Origin: Capitulum mitella
Lineage: Eukaryota > Arthropoda > Thecostraca > Pollicipedomorpha > Pollicipedidae
Reading direction: 5' to 3'
NCBI GenBank assembly: GCA_030062745.1
Contig: CP099849.1
Location: 13,738,144 to 13,802,143, forward strand
DNA length: 64,000 nucleotides
Position 1 is the stretch's first letter, and each line of letters begins with the position of its first letter. The position numbers and the translations under genes are program-made. The notes beneath the pieces are model-generated. The model had not been told where the DNA came from and ran no database searches. It saw only the letters and a list, made by a program, of their open reading frames with translations. Below, piece after piece: positions 10,979 through 24,740 of the stretch.

Positions 10979-12194
10979 TTAACCCGTCCGCGACTGGGGG
11001 GGGGGGTTGACCATTGCCTTGAGGTTTTTCCGAGACTACAAGAGAATGAAAAAACGCAGCGCCACAAAACTTTGTGTACTTTTGTTTGACCATTTTTTAC
11101 ACCTTGCATTCAGTTTTTGACCTCAGGTCAAGTAAGGTGTCTGACATAGGTCAGGTCAATTGGACCTATGTCGAGGAACATTTAGCGCCTTGTATCTTTT
11201 TCGCAAAACATGATATCACAATAAAACCTTCTAGGGTTAGATATTTTCATACATGCAACAGACCTATCATCTCTGATTTTTTTTAACATGTACGCGTCAC
11301 TGACCTAAGGTCAAGCCGGTTTTCAACATAACTTGTCGTTTTTTTCGAAAACTGACGGAATTTTTCAGAACAATTCGAGTATGGGGAGACCCAGACATCC
11401 AGTTTCTGTTAAAGGGCAAAGTTTCAGTGACCTCCGGCCACTGGCCTGAGGTCAGGCCAAGAATAACTACTATGAGTTAAAATGCACTGCCATCAAAATC
11501 AGCCATGAATGACTCAGATCGGGTTGAAAATGGCTGAAATGGCTCGCACAGTTGCGACTAATGCCAAGAAGTTCATTAAGTTCCAAAAAATAACATGTTC
11601 CGAGAATAAACAGACTTTTGCGAATACAGCTCCGTCAATCGTGTAGATTGATAACTACTGAGTGTTTCCAAATTTAAGCAAGAGAAATCATTCCAAGAAC
11701 CATTAGGATCAAGAAACAAAACTTGGAATGGTATATTTCGCGAAAACAAAGGAACGCTAAAATCAGTTCCCGTAAATTTCATGCCACTTTTGTCGGCGGT
11801 GCGCGCCGAGCAGGGTGACGAAAATCGCCGTCTCTTTAACTCAACGTTTCGGTGTACATATTCAACAAATCAGTGAAACTAGGCGTGTATCGACATCTGG
11901 GGACTTACCTGTCCACTGGTACTTTTATCTAGACTTTATTAGTCACAGCCCTTGAGATCCAGGTCGTTCTCGGTCTCACGCAGGCGGCTATGGGAAAACG
12001 TATATAGGGCGTAACTGGTTTACATTTTACCCAAAACTAAAAATGAGACCAGTTTCGAGGTCTACCCGTCACGAGCTTTCCAACGGCGTGCTTATTTTTA
12101 TCGTGCGACTAACGGCTCGTGAGTTAGAGAGCGACGGTCAACCGTCCCCCAGTCGAGCGTGCATGGCCTCGAGCCACAGTCGGAAGTGGGTTAA
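10979..12194 (-). mobile_element. TTAACCCG family element, copy E1 (about 1.2 kb, TTAA-flanked)
   Basis: This copy starts TTAACCCGTC at 10979, followed by CGACTGGGGG. It ends CCCCCAGTCGAGCGTGCATG and then GGGTTAA at 12194. Relative to copies E2, E3 and E5 it lies in the opposite orientation. Internal landmarks shared with the other copies include AGGTCAAGT near 11125, ATCTAGACTTTATTAGTCAC near 11930, and the region of inverted ends rich in G and C. TTAA target sites with terminal CCC are typical of piggyBac-like transposons. No transposase is present, so it would be non-autonomous. Family assignment rests on TTAA plus terminal CCC only. Confidence 0.7.
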
Positions 12195-13861
12195 TAAAAA
12201 ATCGTTCACGGAGTGCTGATGTCTGATGTCATGTCGGTTTTACAGAATACACTTTTGACGGTTTTTGTTGTGTTTTTGAACACATGAAGCAAAAAACTGC
12301 CAAAAACCACTACAGCAGTAAACAGCTATGATCAGGGACAGCGGATTGCATTTTCGGCTGGGGGGGGAGCAAGCTCTATCGGATCAACGGCCGGCCTCAT
12401 TTGGGCTACTTTTTCCTCCCCCAAAAAATAAGTGAATTTCGTTCCTTTTGCTATCGCTTGGTTCCTCGTAAAACAAACAAACTTTTTCCCCAAGTTTTGA
12501 CGCTGGTGTACACTTGCGTTCCCCAAAATGCATGGGTTTTTCAGGTCAGTACCCATTGACATTTTCCAGGTCTTTGCCCTTGGGCATCCATCTACATAAT
12601 GGCGAATGATGCAAACTTCTGTCTCTTATGCTGTTTGCGTTTTCAGCACAAATACAACATCATTATAATGTATATTTGTAAATGGTTGAAAGACAGTTTC
12701 CTGGCACATTATAACTCAAAGCTCTCAAAGTCAACAAAACTCTTACGGACTATAACACGGGAACGCAACCATTATCTTAAGCACTTTCCAAAGCAGCTTT
12801 GTCCAACGCCTCGTCTAACATGTTAACTGGGGGGCTCAGCCCCCGCAGTGGAGTTGCCAGTCCTCCGCCCCCGTCAAGGCAAAACCAGGTAATTGGGGGG
12901 GGGGGGTGGCAGTTGGAATGTTCAAAATCATTAAGTCTGAAACAGGTCTTCTGCGGGGACGTGGCTTTTTTAAATGCGAAGCCATTGCAGAATGCACAAT
13001 AAATACCGTGTTTTCTGTGGTCGCATAAGATTTTTCCAAACGCAGGGCCACCGCAAAATGCCTCGTCCATCAGTTTTTCGTGCGATTAAATCACGGGTTG
13101 CAGTGTATGGAAATAACATATGCTAATACCATTGTTAGGCGCAATGGCGCCGAAAGGGAAAAACCGGAAATAATGCACTCAAAGTCTGAGGGGAAAAGGG
13201 CGGGGTAGATAGTAGGCTAGAGACAGAAAAACAAGATAAAAAAACACAATTAACTTGTGCGTAGCCATATCTCGAAAACAAACACTGCTGTAGTTCTAAG
13301 TGGTCTACTTCTGAGGAATTTGCGTTTTTTTTTAATCATGCATTTCACCCTGATATGACCGCCTGCTCATGAAACATAAGCTCATTTTAGCCACACAATC
13401 AAATAAACTTAGAACTCACTGAAATGCAAAATGAACTGAAATTTCACCCCACGTGGCCTATAGCACGTCTTGGTGCGATTTCGAAGTCTCAGTGCCCTAA
13501 AATCAGCCACTTTCTCCGAAGCGGAATCAAATCCGTTGGGATGACTTGTTCGATTACAGCCAACGAACACAAAACATCGAATAAGATGAGTAACGGCGGG
13601 CGGAAATTTCAAACGAGAAAATACGAAATGCCGGATATCAATGTAGGGATTAAGGAGGAAACCCATTGAACATTTTACATCGAATGTAAAATGTTCAACA
13701 TAAATAATGAAGCGGTATAAACACCAGACTGCCTTATACCAAATGATTGATGACTGAATAACAAAATGTCTGGGTAGGGATCAATAACGCATGGGATAAA
13801 TATTTAAGTGAATGATATCGCAATACGGACATCTAGTAGCGCACGGGCACTGACTTTTCCC
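12195..13861. other. Intergenic, no gene recognised
   Basis: This stretch holds G runs near 12360 and 12896 inside GC-rich patches, and a perfect hairpin at 13666-13698 listed separately. Reading frames of up to 97 codons on both strands around 12780-13070 have no recognisable domain. Confidence 0.5.
13666..13698. repeat. Perfect 15-bp hairpin with 3-base loop
   Basis: TTGAACATTTTACAT at 13666-13680 is followed by CGA and then by its exact reverse complement at 13684-13698. It sits just after a short plus-strand reading frame (13424-13669) that I do not regard as a gene. Confidence 0.9.
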
Positions 13862-15074
13862 TTAACCCTATTCCCGGAGGGCTAGACGGTATGGTCGATT
13901 CCCGGCAGGGGGGGGGGACGGATTCGGCCCCCCCGAGATCTCGAGAACTACACATCTAATTTCATCGCAACAAACGGCAATCGATTTGCCATGACGTAAA
14001 CTACACTTTGAGAAAACGAAATTTTCAAAATTTTGAAAGGGGTGGATATAGGGGGGCTAAAATATCAAAATGTGGGGTGCTTTTGGACTTCTTATAACTT
14101 CGTTGTTTATGAACCGATTTCGATGAAACTGGCATAAATTGAGAGATTCTTAGATGGGACTTTTAAAATTGACACAAACATTTTAAATTTTGAGGAAATT
14201 CATAGGCGTTCACGGGATTTCAAAAATGGGAGTACTAGTTTTTTAACTACTCAATGAACAAAAAGGGCAAAAGCACTTTTTTGGCTTCTGCTAGTCATGG
14301 CATGCTAAAAATGCACAAATCGCATGACAATGTTTGTTAAACGTCAGCGTGGGCGGTGCCAGGGACATGAAAAAAGGGGGACTGCCATGGTCATATGTTC
14401 CTCAGATCAACTTGTGACCTTTGACCTTAAATGACCTTTAGTGACCTTGGAGTCACTTTGAATGATCTCGTGTTCATTTAATATTATCTGCAAACCTTTT
14501 CAACCATTTGAATTCACTATTTGAAGAATTCATGGCTATTGTGATATAGGGTACGCGTACTGACATTTTAGGTCATAGCTCCGTGACCCGACCTGATATC
14601 AGGCTGAAACTTGACACACAATTATAGGGCACCCTTCCACGTCACATGCGTTCCGGGTTTGGCATTTAGGAAAAAATAGCGCCGAAATTATTACTATAAA
14701 ACCAAATTTTGACTTTTGACCTTGACCTGACCTGGTAGTGACCTGAGATAAACAAAATTGTATTCGCACGTTGCCCTGCTACTTAGCTATACATCCATAT
14801 AAAGTTTTAATTTTTATCTGAAAAATGCTAGTTCTGGCAGTCATTTTCCTTTTACCCTCAACAGGGCCAAACATGGCCTGAGGGGCCTCCCAAAGACGTT
14901 GCCTTGCTCCGTCCCTGAGCAAAATAGAATTTCGAAATTTTGTCATAGTACGTAGAAAGAATGGCTAGGAAAAGTGGCCAAGTTTCATGAAGCTACGTCA
15001 AAAACCCTGGAATTGGCAAGCAGAAAACCCGAGGGGGGCGGATTCGGCCCCCCCCCATGCCAGGAAGAGGGTTA
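13862..15074 (-). mobile_element. TTAACCCTATTCCCGG family element, copy A (about 1.2 kb)
   Basis: The left end reads TTAACCCTATTCCCGG, then GGGCTAGACGGTATGGTCG, then a G run and GATTCGGCCCCCC. This is the reverse complement of the right ends of copies B and C. The right end (about 15040-15074) is a degenerate form, GGGGGGCGGATTCGG and then AGGAAGAGGGTTAC. The inside has no coding capacity but has many TGACC words near 14410-14450 and 14710-14740. TTAA plus terminal CCCT is the hallmark of piggyBac-type ends, so this looks like a non-autonomous (MITE-like) member. Confidence 0.75.
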
Positions 15075-18000
15075 CAATGTACGGGGACGTCTCAGCAGGA
15101 CCGCCGTGAAATCTTTCCATGGTTTACACATAACGTTCCAAGTGTCTTCGCTATTTAGCTAAAATTGAAATGAATATTCCGTTTGTCTCAGGAGGTTACT
15201 GAACTGAACCGACTAGACAAATACCCTGGTTGCACCACTGGACCTGATGGTGAGGATGCACAAATGCTGGCTTTTCACGTCATACAGGGTAGAGGGTTCG
15301 GGTCCTGGGAGTCGAAAAATTGCCCATTCTCTTTCCCCAGTAGTCATTTGAAGACAACCTGTGACCCCTGTTGCCACCGATCTTTCACCTGATAATAACG
15401 CATGACAGTGGACTAGAAAACGTTTTTTTTCAAGCGTGTCGGATAGAATAATCGTAGAACATACCGCCGATCTCCAGCGACGGCCAGCGGGCTGATTACT
15501 GTATCTGCCAAAGACAGTCAGCTTGGGAAGAGCTTGAATTCTGTCCGTGATTTTGACAGACAGAAGTCCTGGCCACCTCGCCATCAGGTTCATGTCTTGG
15601 CATAATCTTCATCCTTTGAGATATCAAGCTGTTACATATTGCCCCACTCCATGGTTTGTAATGCAAAAGTTGGCCATTCTCTACCAGCCCATGTGCGATG
15701 CCTATCCCTGATACGATGATATAAGGTATAACCTCGCGATTATTTGTCCATTCAACATTTCGTCCCGCAATATTTTTTCGTTTCGATAGATATCACTATT
15801 AGATATTTACTCATATTGGACATATTGCCGTTCCAAGTTTCCCGTTTGATTTTGATGTCTGTCGACAATTACCCTGTTTAATGCTTTGCTTCCGACATTT
15901 TGTTTTCACGATTTGTGCGCTCCATATTCCACCACACGGCATTTTGTGGGCGTAACTGTGTCATCCCTAGTTTCGAACATAAACGCGGGCTAGAAACCAA
16001 TGATGTGTTGTTAAAAGGCATATAGAAATCACATGGACATGAAGGAAATGTCATCAGTTTTGGCAGTTTCTTTTCCTAACCATTGCTGATTTTTCCTGCA
16101 AATGTTTTCAATGCTGCATAACTAAGTTTACTGGTCATGACGCGGAGTCTACATGTCTACAGCCTTTTCCTTGCAAGTACCGTGCGTTCGTTCATTGTCT
16201 TATCATTATTGATTTTTAATGCAGTTGTTTTAACGCTTCATGTGTAAGTATATTGGTCTCGACGCGGCATGTAGATATACACACTATTGTGCTTGCGAGT
16301 AGCAGTGTTTCGTAGCCCTTTGCATCTCACAATGTCATCATTTCAAGGAATCCCTGTATCTCACGAAACCGCCTCCACCCTCCTAACCACTCACATATTG
16401 CTCTGCAGACGCTAGCGAGATTTGTGAAGCTAGGAACACCCATAGAAGAACAGTCTCGTCTAAATACCCGCCGATGAAAAGCAAATCTACCATAGGAAAG
16501 ATAGCGCGCTTTTTGTTACATAATAGAGGGAGAAGTGTCGGTGACCGTCCTGTTTGGAAATTCTAAGCTCCTGTTCGGGACGTGGTCGCTACACACTACA
16601 CAGGTCACAGAGTTCGTAACATGGAGCAAAGAAAGACTGTATTAACCAACATGTACCATAGGAATAACACCAGAACATTTAAAAGTGTGAATCATTCAGG
16701 TGAATCATTCAGGTGTTCCTAGCGCCACAAGGAACACAGCCAGTTAAGCAATGCAGCAACGTAGTGGCATGTGTCTTTGGCCTAGCCAGACTGGGATCGT
16801 CCCTCCAAGTTTTCCGGAAGTTGGCTTTATGGCTAAAGTATTGCATTAAAAAGACGTTTTAAAACAAATCTCGATAAAGTCGTGCATAGTCATTGGGGCC
16901 GGTTTTGTGAAGAAATGATGTTATTGTGCGTCATTTCCGTTATGTTATTTCCACTTCCTTTATGTCGCATACGGTTATCATGTGCATTACATAGCAGCAC
17001 AATGTTACCTAGCCCACGTTCGTTTTCCGAGCTGTGCATTTATGACATCCCCCGACGGACTTGGCTCCACTTCCGTAAGAATGTTCTTGGTGTGGCCCGA
17101 AAAACCGCACCTAAGGTCAATGATGCCATTTGGGGCAAAACACAGGGCCACTTTTGAACTGGTGGGGGTCAAAACATAGAGCTGGTGTGGTTTAAACGAG
17201 GCTATCGCTCATGACAAGGTCTACAATAGGAAAAAAACTATCTTTCGCAGTCCAAAAATGCATGGTTTGAAAAGGCCAGTTCTACGTAGCGAACTACTCG
17301 AAACAGATGCGAAAATGTTTCTTCGAGGGGCTACATTAACGTATATGCGAATTTTCTGTGATTTCGTGTTTACACAACGTAAAAGGCAGATGTTATTGGA
17401 ACAACAAGTTTTCAGACCTGCCCCCCAATCAAAATTCCTTAGACGAGGCCCTGGCTTGTGGCTGTCCGCCCACACACACATAATGTAATGATGCCAGCAC
17501 CAAACTTTTGACATGTAGGACGGAACCATCTTGCCAGGATGCCCAAAAGATTAGCAATCAGAGTCATGCCCAACAACACTATGCATGGGTATACAAAAAA
17601 AGAATCTCAACATATATGAAGCTGAAGTGACGCTAAAACACAGGTGTAATGAATAATAATTATAATGCCATTTTCCCCACAGGGCTAACGTTGAATTTCC
17701 GAAAAGTGCGGCCATTGCTCCGCCCTCCCTTTTCCCCTGTTCCTATGTCCATATATTAATGCCCACAAAAACGATTATATTTCTCTGTATTGACGTCACA
17801 TTTGGTACAAACGGCTGCCGCGTACACTTGTGCTGATTATTCCTGAAATCATCGCCAGAATGTCGCGTCTTGGAATGGACGCCAAGTGCCATCAAATTTA
17901 ATGACTACCACATCTGTAAAACCTTCGGATTTGTGCTAAATTTTGCGAAAACAGTTATTGTCTGTCGCCCTTGCTCCCAGAATGTCTTTTTCAGTAGAAA

Positions 18001-20538
18001 AAGGATGATTTCTTACGATTTTGTTCAGTGCAGTGGCCGAAATTTCTGGGGTGCAAAAACATGGTTTTGGCCCCCCAGACATCAGGCTGGGGCGACTGCC
18101 CCTCCTGCCCCCCTTTTCCACCATCGCTGGCTACGATACAAAGGAGATCCCTGTAGCACACGTCGATGTTGTGCTTTGTAGCCATTTACATGTATGAAAT
18201 GTACCGCGTAGGCGGTCTTACCCTTACATGAGTGTTCCTTGCTTTTCAAAAACGAGCACAAAGAATCAAGTTGTAAGGATTACACTGGTACATGGGTGTC
18301 ACTGACAATGGCATTCCTATCACATGGTAAATTGCCGTAGATATTACGATAACAAAACAGTCCTTCATAGATCACTCGACAAACGACCAGGGATTGGGTG
18401 GTCGAAATGCAAGGCACTCGTAATACAACGACCCAAAAAGTTGTGTTCGAACGAGGCAAAGGGTATGCAATTTTGCGGTAACCTCGATTGGTCGTAAATC
18501 TTACGAGCTCTTGTCGAAATAAGTTTACAGTGCGGGTTGTAAGTTCATGACACGGGCTCCACTCCCATGGCCTTCTGAAGGTCGCCGGCACGGCAGCGAC
18601 TGGTTCATACGTAACATAGTGGCCGCCCCGCGAACCGCCACACGTGCGGTCGTCCGCCGCCGACCGTGAAGCAGCCGCACAATCAGTTTCTACTTCGCCG
18701 GGCCGTAATCCTATCGTAGAACATAACTTTGCAGTAAAGGGCAAAACCTGCGCTAGCAGTGCGGCAAAATATAGACAAGATCACAGTGCCCTAACTAATA
18801 ATCTAGTCGAATCTCAGCGCTCTGTTGCAAAAGCTATGTACAAGAAACTTGCGGGCTGGACAATTGTTTCCGCACGCACGTGTGCGCGTGTTAGACAACC
18901 CGTTATCAAGTTGATTCTGTCACATATTGAACGCGCACAGACTGCCTGGCAGTTGCAACCACAGGCTGCAATCACTTGTGGGTAATGAAAACTGTACCAG
19001 CTACCAGTGTGATCAAATAATTTTAATCAGCCAGTAAAACCGTAATTCCTGGGCACGAAACCAATGCTCTATCCTTTGCACGCAAGCTACAAGTCTTTTA
19101 AACAGCAAAAACTCAAATCTGTGTGGGCTCATACCTGATTAATGCGAGCGCATTGTCATGATGTATTGGCTTTATAATCCCTTGGAGAGGATATCGACTT
19201 CTAAGTATCTGTCATCCATTAAGGCGTTCTTATATTGCCTTTTCTTTTGTATTTCTTTTCTTGTACGTATGAATTCGGCGTCACCATGTAATGGTATTCA
19301 GGGACTTAAATTTAAAGCTGAATCGCTCGAGCAAGGGGGATTATTCGGTACTCCTTCATATCTCGGGGGAACTAGTTGTCAGTTTTTTTTTTTTTTTTTT
19401 GCTGCGGGACGGCTCAAACGAATCCTCGGGACCTAATCCACAGGTCCAAGTGCTTCGAAATCCGAAAACACTTTGATGGCAGTGTCAGGAACGAAAAGAG
19501 GAGTTTTGCAGCATGTTCATTAGTAGCCATTAGATCGGATATATTTGTTAGGAGGTTCTCAAGAACGAATGGAAATGAAACCCAAGGGTCAAAAACATGC
19601 CTTTTAGGGTCAAAACACATTCAAAAATTTATAAATGGCTCACTGAGGGATTGTGCGACGGAAGGTAATGTACCGTGCAATTTTTCCTGTACCTTTACGA
19701 ATGTTTGCCGTCTGGAAGGGCCAGAAATGAGCCATTATGGCCTTTTTCTATACTCTGGAACGCGCCAACAGATAACGACTTACAACAACGGTGTCAAGAA
19801 CGAAGAATGGAGGGCTTGTGTCTCGATGACTGTAGTACATGCGAGTGTCTACATCAGTGCGTACATTATGACTGCACACGCCCTTGTCTGGGAGTCCAAT
19901 ATTATGTTGAAATGCTGGTATACATTACGGCATAGTCAATGCCGTAGCCAGGAACGTCGCTTGGGGAGCATTGTTTATTAACCTCCTGCCTGGATGTTTT
20001 TACATGTTGATATGGCCTAAAACGAGCTAAAAATAGCTATTGTGACTCACCATGCATTTTTATAGAAACAGTAACTACCAATGGCGGCACTAGAGACCTA
20101 AACAAGAGGGTAAAATGATTTTTGTTTCTAGAACAATCATCATTCTTATTTATGATGCTAAGTACGGTACCGTGGTGCCTGGCGCGATAAACGTGGCGCG
20201 TCCCACGTAAGGTTTCCGTGGATGCGCCCTTGCAAAATCCCCGGTGGGTTATATGCTAAGACATATTCCTCGCGTGAAGTCGCAAGCCAGTCAAAAGACG
20301 TCATTGGAATCTCGTTACGTGTACGTCAGGTCCGTGACGTTATCCACTGTTTGCCCATTTTCGGCCCCTGGATCCGCCTTTGGTGCCATAATGCTGCCTT
20401 TACATCTCAAAACTAAGAATATGAATAAAACATGACGAGCGCTATTACGTCTGTCCTTGACTTGGTAATATACTTTGGCTACGTTGCCTCAGGTTATGTC
20501 TTGAGTGCACCGTCTTCTTCACTTGAATCAGCGACCTT
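15075..20538. other. Long gene-free stretch
   Basis: I see no supported gene in about 5.4 kb. Small features include a 13-base tandem duplication of GTGAATCATTCAG near 16688-16713 and a T20 run at about 19382-19401. A GC-rich patch at 18060-18120 contains complementary words (CATCAGGCTGGGGC). The minus-strand reading frame of 154 codons at 18280-18744 and the plus-strand frame of 201 codons at 19376-19981 have no motifs I recognise. The latter is anchored in the T run, so I do not call them. Confidence 0.5.
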
Positions 20539-20817
20539 GTTCATAAAATGTTAGAGACGATCACAAGGCGTGAAATGAACAGGGACTTTGCAGAAGATGG
20601 TGACCTGATTCTCATAACATTCAACGGAACACATCGAGTACTCTCCCTCGGAAGTGACGAAACACGGCTGAACATGTCTCCCAAAGTTCGTCCTGGACCA
20701 CCCTCTCATGAAATTATAAACTCAGCTGTTTCGCAGTGTGTGCGAACAACACTTAGGAAAAATGTCATGTGTGAAGACTACCTCAAACTGTTCAGGAATG
20801 GCAGGCGAAAGCTTTAA
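20539..20817 (+). pseudogene. Possible fragment of a retroelement gag-like / LINE ORF1 protein
   Basis: An open frame with an ATG at 20548 encodes about 90 residues. It contains DGDLILITFNGTHRVLSLG and, a little later, SPKVRPGPPS. LINE ORF1 proteins of arthropods often have a block of the type DLxLLTFN...VRPYIPxP just before their CCHC zinc knuckles, and this is a loose match. No zinc knuckle follows, and the frame ends at 20815-20817. It could equally be chance. Confidence 0.25.
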
Positions 20818-20912
20818 AGGGTGGGCTTATTATGCCCTCCAGCCCGGATTTATAGGAAAAATGTCTGTTGAAGACTACCTCAAACCGGAATGCAAAGCTT
20901 TAAAGGTGGCCT
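20749..20912. repeat. Short direct duplication (about 60 bp, two copies)
   Basis: TTAGGAAAAATGTCATGTGTG with GAAGACTACCTCAAAC and AAAGCTTTAAAGG occurs at about 20753-20820. A near copy (AGGAAAAATGTCTGTTGAAG, then ACTACCTCAAACCGG, then AAAGCTTTAAAGG) occurs at about 20848-20910. The second copy is a little shorter. Confidence 0.75.
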
Positions 20913-23518
20913 ATTTGCCTCACCCGGACAGCGTTAATACCGACTCCCTTGGTACCCATTTAGTTGAACCATTAAATTTTGGGAAGCTGCACCGAATGAT
21001 GGGAACACAAATCCACACCAGAATCAGCTGACAAAGCGAACCAAGCAAAACAACTCGACAAATGGCAGTGGATTTCGTGCACGAATCGAAGAGGCAATTG
21101 AGTATGACCCCACGCAAATCGTTGTAGGTTTTTTTACTACCTGTTTAGTCCCTACCTTGTTTTTATAGCCTCATTTGGTTCACTTGGCAAAGTCGCTGGA
21201 TCGGGACAAAATGAAGTGAGATATCTGATGGCAGAGATAAAAACACGCTAAGCTATGAGGCGGGATGCCCGCCTGTTAGCAATGAAGCTGCCAGCAACAA
21301 CACCAGCGTGGGTGTGGAGCTTCAAGGCCAGTCTGAGCTTATAATCTGTCTGACGGCATCACCATCGGACACGTGACATGTAAGGTACCGGATCTGTGGG
21401 CACGTGGCGAGAGTACCGGATCTGTTTTTTTTTATGCTCGATCGGTTGCATGGGCCTATAAGTGGAGAAACACGCCTTGGTATTGTTAATTTTTGTCATT
21501 CATACAGAAGGCTTTCGAAGATAAGTTGTCGCAAAATATAACCACTGCATTTTGACGCAAACGCGAAGTTCAAACCGAAGTTCCTCTGTAAAAAAAGATT
21601 CATTGTTGAATCGCCCCCTCCATGCTTGACCACGCGGCAGCCCATGAAAGACCAAGCCTTTGTAAGCTGTTGTTTTTTCTCCTTCTCCTTTCGAAGCAAC
21701 GCTGTGCTAACTTTGTATCTTTTTTGTATTTTTTATATATTTTTTTTATTTATATTTGTAAATTTGTATGTAAGTGAGGCGTCTGCGCAGAAGTTAGAAA
21801 TGCCACGACTTGAAAATACTTGAAATGCGCGTCGTCGGGTTTCCACGCATCTTGGATTAGGTTTATTTAGAGCTCAGAAACTCCGGAAAACTAGATACGG
21901 CCTGGCACTTTTTGTGACATATGGGAATTTTAATGTAACACGTGAGCAGTTAACCTAATAATCCTTACACGCTTCGAAAAACATTCCCACCGTCAAAGGC
22001 CACACAAGCATTGGTGGATATTCCTGAAAATAAATGTAGGTATCAATAGGATATTTATGGTATCGATTCGGTAAACACGACAGCGTTTTCAGACTGCATC
22101 CTTTTAAGACATTTTCGAGTTTTTCTCCGACTTTTGGCTGTTTAGCCGAGACATTATGGAGCAGACTGTCAAAAATTAACCATCGAGACAAGAAAGGTGA
22201 TATTTAAAGAAATCATAGAGAGAGTAAAAGGTTTTGTTATATTATGTCTGTTTGTACGTTTGTGTTTTACTACACCTATGATTACCTTAAACATCATTTT
22301 TCTTCTCTTCTCTTTCTCGATGTCTAACTCTTTTGGCAATTTGATTTATGTCTCGGCTGGACAACGAAAATCATGAGAAAGCTGGCCGTCACATTTTCGT
22401 TATTGGCTTCTAATGAAATAACTGAGATTACTTACACAACACTTCGGTAATAACTTTGAAAACGCACGCACCGTAAAACATGAGGCACCTTCGGTCCACT
22501 GCATGGGAAATATAACTGTATAACTTTAAGCAGCCTTTCGTATCCTGTCTCCAATCGGGAGTCTGTGAAGCAGACAGTAAGAGTCCACGGGTGTTAAGAT
22601 GCTTTTTAGAGTGTCGCAGTCTCTAATGTAAACTGCCTGCATTATTTGTAATTTGTATTTTCTGAGCAGTGTCAGACCATGGCCCCTACCCTGAGCCAAG
22701 CGGTGTGCACTAGATAAATGGCGATTTCGCATGAATACGTAATAGTGATCATACATATGTTGCAAAAGCAAGCATTCTTGTTTGCTGTGTTCTTTGTTTT
22801 TCTGTGCATTGAATATGAGATAAATTGCCTAAAATTGCTGGTTTTCCTTGTAAATTTCGTCGTATGCCTGTGGCATATCGCAAAATTTGACACAAAAAGA
22901 TTTCCCCCCGAGGAAAATCCTGGCTACGTTTCTAGTCAGAAGTGAGGATTTTTTTTCGTCAGGAGTCATTTCCGTTTGGTGCAAGATGGTATTCCTGGTG
23001 AGGATGACTTGTTGGATGCTCCTAAGGTGTTTTCTGGGTCCTCCGGCTTGCATGTGCATCGTCATTCACCTCCCCAGAATGGTGGTAGTGTGGCCTCTGT
23101 ATGTACCATTTGGCCGGTGCGCAGCCACCAGTTGTGCATTTAGATTACATCAGATTTGTTACATGCGCGAGGGACCGATCATGATCCTTAGGGAGGTTGT
23201 TTTTCAGCATGAGAGTTGACACGTTGGGGCTTCTGCAGAGGGTTTTTCTCATCTTTCTTGTTTCATACTGAGGGGTGGTTTCCATGGTACATACGAAAGG
23301 TTTGTCCGTTGATGTTTTCTGCATGGCCATAATTTTTTTCCGATTAGTGAGTCACCTTAACCCGGCATTTACTGGGGTATTTCGCCACTTTCCATCGACT
23401 TGGGGGTTTAATACCCCTGCCTGTCCCGAGAACCAGTCGTCCAATTCGGCTGGTTCAAACGGCAATCGAAAGCGTCGAACCTTGCAGTCCTGTGCCACAT
23501 ACATTTTGCTACTTTGGG
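20913..23518. other. Intergenic, nothing recognised
   Basis: No supported gene. AT-rich with T runs near 21427 and 21720-21760. Short reading frames only. Confidence 0.5.
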
Positions 23519-24260
23519 CCGACTGATGACGTCACAGACCAGGTCGAACCCGAGAAGGTGACCATTTTCTCTGGAGTCTCTTAATCACAATGAAAAGCGG
23601 GATGAGACTGAATTTTGCCGATTAATACGTTTTTGGGACATTAATTTCGCATTTTAAGCGTCGCATGATCCAAGGTCATGTAGGGTCAAGGACACAGGTC
23701 AGGTCCAAATTTGACATCCCTTGCAACGTGTCATGTGGTGCATGTTTCGCGGCCCATCTGGCACGGATATTCTAAAAATGATACTTTCAAAGAGCCTCGG
23801 GCACGAAAAAACCTGGAATGGCCCCAGTTATCGCGAACATGCAACATTGCAGCATTTTATAGTTTCATACTCGGAGTACCACATGTACGCTACGACCTCC
23901 ACCTGACGTCTCTGGATGACCCTACGAGTCATTTTCTCTATGATGCACATTTCCACAGAATGTTGCACATCATTGCAAATATCTCCACACCGGTCATCCA
24001 GAACATCAAACAGATGCTACCAGTTGACTTGCTAAGGTGAAATCTGCATAAAACCACCAAAGGTCAAAGTACGAAAAGTATCGCAATGTTGACAGAGAGT
24101 GTTGTGCAACTTCTACTCCAAGTTTGTTGCAGGAACAATCTATAACCTATCTGAACGTATCCAAGAATAAGTTTATTCAGTTCCTTTTTTAGCATGTATT
24201 CTCACCGGACTCGGAAAATGGAACATATATCCCCATGATCTGATGAGTGGTTGGAAATTA
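23519..24260 (+). repeat. Dispersed repeat family F, copy F1 (about 740 bp)
   Basis: This block reappears, reversed, at 38867-39640, and in part at 35714-35965. Shared words include CTTAATCACAATGAAAAG near 23580, GGTCCAAATTTGACAT near 23702, GACTTGCTAAGGTGAAAT near 24025, and the run from GGTCAAAGTACGAA through GTATTCTCACCGG near 24060-24210. It contains no coding sequence. AGGTCA-type words cluster at 23670-23705. The class is unknown; I see no clear terminal repeats. Confidence 0.7.
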
Positions 24261-24740
24261 ATAATTATTGTACAAATCTGTGTGAACATTACGATGGGTT
24301 GAGTAGTCGTCGATGAACAACGAGCAAAAAGCGTGAAATAAGTGCGTTCGCAATGTTTCGCATAAACAAAGACCAGCAGTGAAGGTACGCCATCATGATG
24401 TTAAGCTCATGATAGGATAGGAGTCAAAGATGTGACCGATAGAGAATATCTCATCCTTTATGCTGTCTGTGAAAGTGACCGTGATAATTCAAAGATGCTT
24501 AAGTCATCTGTGCCCCAGGGAAGACATTTTCGCAAATTTCGTTTTTAGAAATTATTTTGAAGAAGGATGGCGTTGATGATGATTTCCATATTCGGTACAG
24601 TGGATCAGTACCTATCAGTGTCATTTGGTGGACATGGTTGAGCCGCGACTAGACTTTTTGTCAAACGTTATTAGGAGGGTAGTGATACTGAACAAGCATA
24701 ATTTCGTTTCAAGTCACCACGGTCTCAGTTTCATTGATCT

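Noticed and set aside
18280..18744. 154-codon minus-strand frame
   Set aside because: No motif recognised, with an overlapping frame on the other strand; kept only as unassigned.
19376..19981. 201-codon plus-strand frame
   Set aside because: It begins within a T20 run, has mixed composition and shows no recognisable motif. Length alone is not enough in this genome.
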